12,308 nucleotides of DNA from an uncultured Erysipelotrichaceae bacterium. GTDB taxonomy: Bacteria > Bacillota_I > Bacilli_A > RF39 > UBA660. This document shows positions 6,718 to 12,285 of the stretch, in pieces (positions within the stretch are counted from its first letter, which is position 1; every line of letters begins with the position of its first letter). The DNA lies in the NCBI GenBank assembly GCA_902797415.1, contig CADBSQ010000059.1, positions 1 to 12,308 of the forward strand, read 5' to 3'. The notes beneath the pieces are model-generated. The model was not told the DNA's origin. It ran no database searches and saw only the letters and a list, made by a program, of their open reading frames with translations. The position numbers were made by a program, and so were the translations under genes.

Positions 6718-7944
6718 ATGAATATATTTGGGGTTATTGACAAAAAAAGAATGGGGAATGCTCTTTCAAAAGAGGAATTAGAACTTGCATTTATGGGATA
6801 TCTAAAGGGAACGGTTGAAGATTATCAAATGAGTAGTTTACTAATGGCAATTGTTATAAATGGTATGACTGATGAAGAAACTTTTGATTTAACTGATCTT
6901 TTCTTAAACAGTGGGACTATTATCCCTGATGATGCAATTAAGGGAACGAGAGTTGATAAACACTCTACTGGTGGAATAGGTGATAAAACTAGTTTAATCA
7001 TAGGTCCAATACTTGCATCTTTAGGATTAAAAATGGGTAAGTTATCTGGTAAAGGACTTGGTATAACTGGTGGTACTATTGATAAATTAAATAGCATACC
7101 TGGTTTTAACACTAGTCTTAGTATGCAGGCGTTTATAAATTCTGTTCAAAAAGTTGGATTTGCTGAATGTGAACAAACTGATGAATTTACTCCCCTAGAT
7201 AAAGTTATATACTCGCTTAGAAGTGTAAGTGGTACAGTTGAATCTATTCCATTAATTGCAGCTTCTATAATGAGTAAAAAATTAGCAGTTGGTGCAAAAT
7301 GCATTTTAATTGATATAAAAGTTGGTGAAGGCGCTTTAATAAAAACAAAAGAAAAAGCTAATGAACTAGCTAGTATAATGGTAAAAATAGGAGAAAAATA
7401 TAATAAAAAAGTAATTCCTGTTTTAACTGATATGAACGTTCCATTAGGTGATAATATTGGTAATGCCTTAGAAGTAATTGAGGCAATGGATATCTTAAAA
7501 GGTAAAGAAAATGATTTAAGTAAGTTATGTATCACATTATCATCTATTCTTTATAAGGAAGCTATGGATGTTTCTATTGAAGAAGCTACCGAGCAAGTTA
7601 AAGAATCTTTAAAGAAAGGAAAAGCTTACGACAAATTTGTTGAATTTGTTGAAAATCAAGGTGGTAAAATTAGTGAGCTTCAAGTAGCTAAATACATAAA
7701 ACCAGTTAAATCAAACGTTAAAGGTACTTTAGAAAATATATCTGCTTTAAAAACAGGCGAACTTGCCTTAAAACTAGGCGGAGGTAGAGTTAAAAAGAAT
7801 GATGAAATTAACTATGGTGTAGGTATAAGAATTAACAAGCACATAGGTGATAACATTAAATATGATGATATCTTATGCTACATCTATCAAGATGATGAAA
7901 CAGATTATACAGAAGAAGCGTTAAAGATTTTTACTATAAAATAG
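6718..7944 (+). CDS. deoA: Pyrimidine-nucleoside (thymidine) phosphorylase
   Basis: It catalyses phosphorolysis of thymidine and/or uridine to the free base and (deoxy)ribose 1-phosphate in pyrimidine salvage, in the cytoplasm. The fold starts with the alpha domain (NALSKEELELAFMGYLKG). The phosphate-site motif KHSTGGIGD is at 81-89, and the block SGKGLGITGGTIDKL at 110-124. The residues equivalent to the E. coli catalytic set are present: H82, R168 (YSLR), S183 and K187 (AASIMSKK). The family block usually reads SGRGLGHTGGT followed by a glutamate; here R, H and E are replaced by K112, I116 and N125. At 408 aa it is about 25 residues shorter than typical, mostly at the C-terminus. AAAGAGG lies seven bases before ATG. 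It is first in a four-gene operon, 26 bases before murG. Confidence 0.93.
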   Translation: MNIFGVIDKKRMGNALSKEELELAFMGYLKGTVEDYQMSSLLMAIVINGMTDEETFDLTDLFLNSGTIIPDDAIKGTRVDKHSTGGIGDKTSLIIGPILASLGLKMGKLSGKGLGITGGTIDKLNSIPGFNTSLSMQAFINSVQKVGFAECEQTDEFTPLDKVIYSLRSVSGTVESIPLIAASIMSKKLAVGAKCILIDIKVGEGALIKTKEKANELASIMVKIGEKYNKKVIPVLTDMNVPLGDNIGNALEVIEAMDILKGKENDLSKLCITLSSILYKEAMDVSIEEATEQVKESLKKGKAYDKFVEFVENQGGKISELQVAKYIKPVKSNVKGTLENISALKTGELALKLGGGRVKKNDEINYGVGIRINKHIGDNIKYDDILCYIYQDDETDYTEEALKIFTIK

Positions 7945-7970
7945 TATAATTATTATTAGAAGGTGATGTT

Positions 7971-9044
7971 ATGAGAATTATAGTTACTGCAGGGGGAACT
8001 GGAGGACACATATATCCAGCACTTGCTATAATTGATAAAATTAAAGAACTTGAACCAGAAAGTGAATTCTTATTTATTGGTACAAAAGATAGAATGGAAA
8101 GTAAATTAATTCCATCATTGGGTATTAATTATGTTGGTATTGAAATGATGGGAATGTCAAAAAACGTTATTAAGCTTGCAAAAATGGGGTACTTGGTAGT
8201 TAAAAATACAAAGTATTGTAAAAAGATCATTAAAGAGTTTAATCCTGATGTTGTAATCGGAATAGGTGGATATGTAACTTATCCTGTTGTTAGAGCTGCA
8301 AAAGCTCTCAATGTTAAGATTTTTATTCATGAACAAAACTCTATTCCAGGAAAGACAAATGTAATGGTGGCAAAACTTGCTGATAAAATAGGTATAAGTT
8401 TTGAAGAAAGTATAAAACACTTTGATGAAAAAAAATGTGTTTTTACCGGAAATCCTTGCAGTGAAAGAGCGTTAAAACTTGATAAAATATCAAAGACAAA
8501 ATTTGGTATTAAAGAGGACAGAAAATTTGTTATAATGACTCAAGGTAGCTTAGGAAGTACTTCTGTTAACGAAAAGGTCAAAGACTTTTTAAGCGATATA
8601 GACAACGAAGAATATGATGTACTTTATATCACAGGTAAAAGCTCTTATGAGGAATTTTCTAAAAATAAATTTAGTAAAAATGTTCATATTGTAGATTATG
8701 TTGAGAATCTAGCTGGACTTATGAAAGATGCAGATGCTATTGTATCTAGGGCTGGTGCTTCTACTATAAGTGAGATTATTGCTCTTGGTAAACTATCTAT
8801 TTTAATACCAAGTCCATATGTAGCAAATAATCATCAGTTTTTCAACGCTTTATCTATAACAAATAAAAGAGCAGCATTCATGATTGAAGAAAGAAATCTA
8901 GAAAAAGAAATATTAAAAAAGACATTAAACGATATACTTTTTGATAAACAAACAATTATTAATATGACAATAAATCTAAAGAAACTACAAAAGAATGATT
9001 CAAGCACTATTATTTATAATACTATAAAGGATATGATTAAATAA
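7971..9044 (+). CDS. murG: MurG, lipid II-forming GlcNAc transferase
   Basis: It transfers GlcNAc from UDP-GlcNAc to undecaprenyl-pyrophosphoryl-MurNAc-pentapeptide to make lipid II on the inner face of the membrane. It is a GT-B fold of 357 aa, normal for MurG. The N-terminal domain has the glycine loop VTAGGTGGHIYPALA (5-19), a GIGGYVTYP loop (97-105) and HEQNSIPGKTN (120-130). The C-terminal donor domain shows MTQGSLGS and the UDP-binding SRAGASTISEIIALGK, then PSPYVANNHQFFNA. AGAAGGTG five bases before ATG supports the start. The stop TAA is followed at once by the ATG of ftsQ in the same frame, indicating tight coupling. murG next to ftsQ is the usual dcw-cluster order, although murB and other dcw genes are absent here. 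Confidence 0.97.
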   Translation: MRIIVTAGGTGGHIYPALAIIDKIKELEPESEFLFIGTKDRMESKLIPSLGINYVGIEMMGMSKNVIKLAKMGYLVVKNTKYCKKIIKEFNPDVVIGIGGYVTYPVVRAAKALNVKIFIHEQNSIPGKTNVMVAKLADKIGISFEESIKHFDEKKCVFTGNPCSERALKLDKISKTKFGIKEDRKFVIMTQGSLGSTSVNEKVKDFLSDIDNEEYDVLYITGKSSYEEFSKNKFSKNVHIVDYVENLAGLMKDADAIVSRAGASTISEIIALGKLSILIPSPYVANNHQFFNALSITNKRAAFMIEERNLEKEILKKTLNDILFDKQTIINMTINLKKLQKNDSSTIIYNTIKDMIK

Positions 9045-9767
9045 ATGAGAAATAAAACAAAAACAAAAACTAAAAAAGTAAAAAGAAAAAAGTTAAGACT
9101 TGGAAGAGTTTTTGTTTTTGTATGCTTAATAATCTTAATTGTTTTTTGTGTTAAAAATATTGATAAACTAAAAGCTCGCAATATTGTTGTTTCAGGTAAT
9201 AAATATGTTAAAACTAGTGAGATAATTAACCTTGGAGGTTTAGAAGCGTCTACTTCTTATATAAACCCAAAAACTAAAAATATTTGTTCTAATATCAAAC
9301 AAAATAAATTAATAAAATCATGTAAGTTTAAAAGAACTAAAGACCTTAATTTGATTTTAGAAGTCGAAGAAGACACACCATTATTTTACTATTCTCATGA
9401 AGATAAATTAATGCTTAAGTCCAAAAAATTAGTGAATATTAAAAACACTTTTGGTGTACCTAATTTAATCAATTATGTTCCAAAGGATGTTTTAGATGAG
9501 TTCACTGTAAAGTTTGGAGAATTAAAAACTACATTAGTTAAAAATATTAGTGAAATAGAATATACTCCATCTAAAAATAAAAAAGATGAAGTAATAGATG
9601 ATAAAAGATTTATGCTTACTATGAATGATGGTAATACTATTTATATCAACAATAAAAACTTAAAAATATTAAACAAATATGATAAGATATACGCTAGTAT
9701 TAATCATGCACAAGGTATCTTTAATTTTGATTGTGATTACAACAATTATTATTATGAACCATATTAG
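9045..9767 (+). CDS. ftsQ: FtsQ/DivIB cell-division protein
   Basis: It is a bitopic divisome protein that links early and late division proteins and supports septal peptidoglycan synthesis. The N-terminus is very basic (many Lys/Arg in residues 1-20), with one membrane helix at about 21-37. A FtsQ-type POTRA domain follows, beginning RNIVVSGNKYVKTSEIINLG (45-64) and running to about 112. After it comes a divergent beta domain, also typical of the family. At 240 aa it is near the usual length. The start is fixed by the murG stop directly before it; no earlier start exists because that TAA is in frame. The nearest SD-like AAAGGA lies 13 bases upstream inside murG, which is rather far, so re-initiation by ribosomes finishing murG is likely. 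Its own stop overlaps the queH ribosome site. Confidence 0.9.
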   Translation: MRNKTKTKTKKVKRKKLRLGRVFVFVCLIILIVFCVKNIDKLKARNIVVSGNKYVKTSEIINLGGLEASTSYINPKTKNICSNIKQNKLIKSCKFKRTKDLNLILEVEEDTPLFYYSHEDKLMLKSKKLVNIKNTFGVPNLINYVPKDVLDEFTVKFGELKTTLVKNISEIEYTPSKNKKDEVIDDKRFMLTMNDGNTIYINNKNLKILNKYDKIYASINHAQGIFNFDCDYNNYYYEPY

Positions 9768-9776
9768 GGGGTTATT

Positions 9777-10364
9777 ATGAATTATAATATTGAGATGGAA
9801 AATATATTAAAGAAATTAGATTATACACCAAGTATATTAATACACTCTTGTTGTGGACCTTGTTCAACAAGTGTTATAACAAGATTAAAGGATTATTTTG
9901 ATATAACAGTTTTATATTATAATCCAAACATTGAACCATATGAAGAATATGAAAAGAGAAAAGAAGAACAAAAAAAAGTGTTAAGTTTAATAAAATCTAA
10001 TAATAAGTTAGATCTTTTAGATTGTGACTATGATAATGATTTATATCATGAAAAAGTTAAAGGTCTAGAACATGAAAAAGAAGGCGGACCAAGGTGTAAG
10101 GTGTGCTATCATTTAAGGCTATCTTATACAAAAGAAAAAGCTAAGAATAACGGTTTTGACTTTTTTACAACTACTTTATCAGTTAGTCCTTTTAAGAATG
10201 CTAATTGGATTAATGAAATAGGTTTATCTTTGGAAGATGACAAGGTTAGGTTTTTACCAGCAGATTTTAAAAAGAAGGACGGATATAAGAAAAGTATAGA
10301 ACTTTCTAATAAGTATAACTTATATAGACAAAACTATTGTGGTTGTATTTATTCAAAAGAGTAA
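9777..10364 (+). CDS. queH: QueH-type epoxyqueuosine reductase
   Basis: It carries out the last step of queuosine synthesis, reducing epoxyqueuosine to queuosine in tRNA, as the alternative to cobalamin-dependent QueG. It is the DUF208 family, which binds an iron-sulfur cluster. Motifs in order are LIHSCCGPCST with C25, C26 and C29, YYNPNIEPYEEYEKR, GGPRCKVCYHLRL with C107 and C110, TTTLSVSPFKN, and the C-terminal YRQNYCGCIYS with C188 and C190. All family cysteine positions are filled and 195 aa is normal length. The AGGGGG ribosome site (9766-9771) overlaps the TAG stop of ftsQ, indicating translational coupling. It is the last gene of the operon. Adjacency to cell-wall genes is unusual functionally and may be only positional. 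Confidence 0.95.
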   Translation: MNYNIEMENILKKLDYTPSILIHSCCGPCSTSVITRLKDYFDITVLYYNPNIEPYEEYEKRKEEQKKVLSLIKSNNKLDLLDCDYDNDLYHEKVKGLEHEKEGGPRCKVCYHLRLSYTKEKAKNNGFDFFTTTLSVSPFKNANWINEIGLSLEDDKVRFLPADFKKKDGYKKSIELSNKYNLYRQNYCGCIYSKE

Positions 10365-10371
10365 AACATAC

Positions 10372-10400
10372 TTGATAAACAGTTTAATCTGTTTTATAAT
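10372..10400 (+). promoter_or_regulatory. Promoter of the small antisense RNA
   Basis: TTGATA (10372-10377), a 17-bp spacer and TATAAT (10395-10400), only eight bases after queH. The spacer holds a hairpin AAACAG-TTTAAT-CTGTTT (10377-10394), which could be a weak terminator of the queH operon or an operator. Predicted start A10407. Confidence 0.75.
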
Positions 10401-10410
10401 TATATTAAGA

Positions 10411-10439
10411 GAACACACCAAGCTTGGTGGGTACTCCTT
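10411..10439 (+). repeat. Leader repeat, copy 1 (in the small RNA)
   Basis: GAACACACC (10411-10419), a variable middle, then TGGGTACTCCTT (10428-10439). The inverted counterpart at 10606-10633 has GAACACACC identical and TGGGTGCTCCTT with one difference. Both copies start within a few bases of a predicted transcription start. Confidence 0.65.
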
Positions 10440-10445
10440 GTGGTA

Positions 10446-10485
10446 CCCAGCCTAACTTTTCAAGGGTAATAGGCTGGGTTTTGTT
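10446..10485 (+). terminator. Terminator of the small RNA
   Basis: A 9-bp stem, CCCAGCCTA (10446-10454) with TAGGCTGGG (10470-10478), 15-base loop, followed by TTTTGTTCT. On the minus strand no T-run follows the stem, so it works in the plus direction only. Confidence 0.75.
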
Positions 10486-10566
10486 CTATCTAAAACATAC
10501 TAAGTATGTAATAAGTAAAACTAATAGTATAATAAGATTTACTAACTTATTAATAAGTCTAATCAT
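10486..10566 (-). CDS. 26-aa hydrophobic membrane peptide (candidate type I toxin)
   Basis: On the minus strand ATG at 10566 opens 26 codons ending in TAG (10486-10488). The peptide starts MIRLINKLVN, continues with a block of Leu, Ile and Val (LIILLVLLITYLV) and ends CFR. It would be a single short membrane helix with a positive N-terminus, similar in character, not clearly in sequence, to Ibs-like and other type I toxins. The ribosome site is the best in the window: AAAGGAGGT (10574-10582), eight bases before ATG. It lies almost entirely inside an 11-bp leader stem that would block translation. An extended -10 promoter lies upstream and a convergent small RNA covers the 3' end. It is too short for standard gene callers. 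A leader or signalling peptide is the alternative. Confidence 0.65.
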   Translation of the reverse strand: MIRLINKLVNLIILLVLLITYLVCFR

Positions 10567-10575
10567 ATTATCTAC

Positions 10576-10611
10576 CTCCTTTAATAACCCCCTGAATTAG
10601 TATTAAAGGAG
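10576..10611 (-). promoter_or_regulatory. SD-sequestering stem in the small-peptide mRNA
   Basis: In the minus-strand transcript CTCCTTTAATA (plus 10601-10611) pairs perfectly over 11 bp with TATTAAAGGAG (plus 10576-10586), with a 14-base loop. Seven of eight bases of the SD AAAGGAGG (10575-10582) are closed. Translation would need refolding, processing or co-transcriptional escape. Confidence 0.7.
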
Positions 10612-10633
10612 CACCCATGCCTAAGGTGTGTTC
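10606..10633 (-). repeat. Leader repeat, copy 2 (in the small-peptide mRNA)
   Basis: Read on the minus strand: GAACACACC (10633-10625), a short middle, then TGGGTGCTCCTT (10617-10606). It is inverted relative to copy 1 in the DNA, so both RNAs carry the same sense sequence. In this copy CTCCTT is part of the stem that hides the SD. Confidence 0.65.
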
Positions 10634-10641
10634 GAGATGGT

Positions 10642-10670
10642 ATTAAAACATATAAGTGTATACTTGTCAA
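10642..10670 (-). promoter_or_regulatory. Promoter of the small hydrophobic peptide mRNA
   Basis: On the minus strand, TTGACA (plus 10665-10670), a 17-bp spacer and TTTAAT (10642-10647) preceded by TGT, an extended -10. Predicted start near 10635-10638 gives a leader of about 70 bases. The -35 is one arm of an inverted repeat TGTCAA-ACAC-TTGACA (10665-10680). Confidence 0.7.
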
Positions 10671-10702
10671 ACACTTGACAGAAAACGAATTTTTGTAATC
10701 AT

Positions 10703-10723
10703 TAAGAACATTAAGAGTTCTTA
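10703..10723. repeat. Inverted repeat flanking the insertion-sequence end
   Basis: TAAGAAC (10703-10709) and GTTCTTA (10717-10723) are perfect 7-bp arms with a 7-base loop, one base outside the terminal repeat of the insertion sequence. No T-run follows on either strand, so it is not a clear terminator. Confidence 0.5.
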
Positions 10724-10724
10724 T

Positions 10725-10747
10725 GATAGTGTAACAATTTATCGGAA
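10725..10747 (+). repeat. Left terminal inverted repeat of the insertion sequence
   Basis: Starts GATAGTGTAACAATTT and matches the reverse complement of 12286-12308 over all 23 bases. The match stops at base 24 on the inner side. Confidence 0.9.
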
Positions 10748-10750
10748 TAA

Positions 10751-12217
10751 TTAAAAAGTAGAATTAAAATTAACAATTTCATTAATGATAATTGAAATGG
10801 GATTAGCTGAAGAACGAATAGGTAAATTTGATTTTGATTTATCAAAAATAGAAAAGTTAATCTCTTTTTCATTGTAAGAATAAAGCTTATTTGAACAAGA
10901 AAATTTTAAATAAAAGTCTAGGATATTTATATTATTTAAAGAAGCCTCTTGAAACTTAAGGTAAGTTTGAATGTATTTGTCTGAATAAGCTTTAGGCCTA
11001 GAACCAAAATGAGAAGCAATGCAATGAGATATATGAGATTCCATAGAAGATTTAACACTAGAGTATTTCATTGCAATGATACCTTTCCAATGCTTTACAA
11101 TATAATTTTTGTAAGAAGTAATTTTATCTTTTCTAGATTGTTTCTCATTTGATTTTATAATTGCATCCATAACTTGAATAAACAATTTTTTATCTTCTTT
11201 TTCATAAATAGCATTAGACAATATTTCTCTTAAATCCTTGTTTTTTGTAGATCTACAAATTTTTTGTTTAACATGAAATTCACAAGTGTTAACAACAATT
11301 CTATTATGGGAATAAAGCTTTAATTCAGATTTACCAGCAAGAATCCATGTTCCTGCATCGCTTAAAAGATTAATAGTTTTAATTTTTTCAAAATCATATA
11401 TTTTGCATATTTCATTCATCAATTCTTTATAGGGTTTTGGGGAGATGGTAATAAAAATATGTTTACCCTTAAGGATATTACGTCTACCTTTTGACTTAAT
11501 ATGGGTAAAAATAATAAAACACTTGGACATAATCCATTTTTTCTTTTTAGTACATTCTCTATCTTGTTTATGAATCCATTTTTCATCTGCCATAACATAT
11601 AAAGTAGATCTATTATCTATAGGTTCATAGGTTATAGAAGGTGATTCACATTCTCTTATCCACCGATAAATGGATTGTCTAGAAATTGTTGAAACTCTAT
11701 TGTTTCTGGATAAATAATTCAAAACATTAAAATAATCTAAAGAAGAGTGATAACTAGCATTGTTTGGATTATAATTAACAGCATCACTAATTGTTATTCC
11801 TCTAACAATTGGATCATAAAGTTTATAGGATTCGAGATTTAAAACATCGTCAACAAAGTAGTAAAAATCTTTATTATTACTCTTATTGCGATATAAAGTT
11901 CTTTCAAAAGTTATCTCACCATAAATAGTGAATATGGTTCTTGAAACATTAGATTTATTGATATAGTAATATTTTTTTCTTTCTATAGAATCCTTGTAAG
12001 ATTTATCTAATAAAGAAATAAAATCAACAACTAGTTCCTTAACTAATAAATTTATTTCTCTTTGAAGACTAAGAAAAAAATCAATGTACTTGAATTTAGA
12101 AAGATCTTTATAAATTGAAGATATTATATTAACTAATTTAACTTTTATTTTTTGTAAACTACTATTTATGTAAAAACTTTTTGTTTCATAATTTAAAATT
12201 TGTGGTAAAATATTCAT
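10751..12217 (-). CDS. ISLre2/UPF0236 family transposase
   Basis: It catalyses transposition of the surrounding element and is a DNA-acting nuclease/strand transferase. At 488 aa it is full length for the family. The N-terminal third is helical and charged. Blocks typical of UPF0236 transposases follow: SRQSIYRWI (179-187, likely helix-turn-helix), YVMADEKWIHKQ (207-218), INLLSDAGTWI (282-292), NTCEFHVKQKI (310-320) and SSMESHISHCIASHFGSRPKAYS (390-412). D211, D287 and E393 are plausible catalytic acids; this assignment is inference. No frameshift or internal stop is present, so it may be active. AAAAAGGAG lies nine bases before ATG on the minus strand, inside a leader that can fold. It is transcribed toward the small-peptide gene with no strong terminator in between. 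Confidence 0.88.
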   Translation of the reverse strand: MNILPQILNYETKSFYINSSLQKIKVKLVNIISSIYKDLSKFKYIDFFLSLQREINLLVKELVVDFISLLDKSYKDSIERKKYYYINKSNVSRTIFTIYGEITFERTLYRNKSNNKDFYYFVDDVLNLESYKLYDPIVRGITISDAVNYNPNNASYHSSLDYFNVLNYLSRNNRVSTISRQSIYRWIRECESPSITYEPIDNRSTLYVMADEKWIHKQDRECTKKKKWIMSKCFIIFTHIKSKGRRNILKGKHIFITISPKPYKELMNEICKIYDFEKIKTINLLSDAGTWILAGKSELKLYSHNRIVVNTCEFHVKQKICRSTKNKDLREILSNAIYEKEDKKLFIQVMDAIIKSNEKQSRKDKITSYKNYIVKHWKGIIAMKYSSVKSSMESHISHCIASHFGSRPKAYSDKYIQTYLKFQEASLNNINILDFYLKFSCSNKLYSYNEKEINFSIFDKSKSNLPIRSSANPISIIINEIVNFNSTF

Positions 12218-12278
12218 AAGAAAGAGCTCCTTTTTATTATATTTGTTAGTGATATTATATCACATTTAGCTCTTTCTT
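12218..12278 (-). promoter_or_regulatory. Transposase leader stem against read-through translation
   Basis: AAGAAAGAGCT (12218-12228) and AGCTCTTTCTT (12268-12278) are perfect 11-bp inverted arms. In a minus-strand transcript entering from outside, the 5' arm pairs with the stretch between SD and ATG. The predicted native start (about 12247) lies in the loop, so the element's own mRNA lacks the 5' arm. Confidence 0.6.
12249..12263 (-). promoter_or_regulatory. Transposase promoter -10 inside a 15-bp palindrome
   Basis: On the minus strand GTGATATAATATCAC is a perfect palindrome (7-1-7). It contains TGA-TATAAT, an extended -10 (12254-12259 plus TGA). No good -35 is visible 17 bp upstream. The symmetry suggests a binding site for an autoregulator such as the transposase. 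Confidence 0.5.
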
Positions 12279-12285
12279 TTTTATT

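Larger units (their letters stand above)
10407..10486 (+). ncRNA. Structured small RNA, about 80 nt (candidate type I antitoxin)
   Basis: A stand-alone transcription unit with a consensus promoter and a hairpin terminator but no reading frame. Three hairpins are visible. H1 is CACCA-AGCT-TGGTG (10416-10429). H2 is GGGTAC-loop-GTACCC (10429-10448), whose loop TCCTTGTG includes UCCUU, complementary to a Shine-Dalgarno core. H3 is the terminator (10446-10478). H2 and H3 share CCC at 10446-10448, so they compete for these bases. The RNA faces the minus-strand small peptide gene, ends at its stop codon and is fully antisense to the predicted 3' part of that mRNA. Its 5' part (10411-10439) is also nearly the same sequence as the mRNA's own 5' leader. 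I do not recognise it as SRP, 6S or any known riboswitch. Confidence 0.65.

Noticed and set aside
7146..7535. 129-codon minus-strand reading frame inside deoA
   Set aside because: Shadow of a well-conserved gene on the other strand, without SD or family features. The same applies to 6825-7112, 8157-8420, 2331-2543, 3960-4190 and 5597-5797.
9766..9777. AGGGGGTTATTA shared by the queH ribosome site and the small-peptide leader (minus strand, near 10583-10594)
   Set aside because: A 12-base match in SD-like, AT-rich sequence can be chance and no further similarity flanks it.
10407..10486. PreQ1 riboswitch, because the RNA lies next to queH
   Set aside because: The sequence lacks the short preQ1 core pattern, lies downstream of queH and has no gene after it on the same strand.
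10620..10640. Minus-strand CCATCTCGAACACA resembling the 5S rRNA loop region
   Set aside because: Only about a dozen bases match and the surrounding 5S stems are absent; the partial likeness is better explained as part of the leader repeat.
10605..10646. Plus-strand AAAGGAG followed five bases later by ATG and nine codons
   Set aside because: The SD-like sequence is the complement of the stem that masks the toxin-like SD, there is no plus-strand promoter, and the frame is only nine codons.
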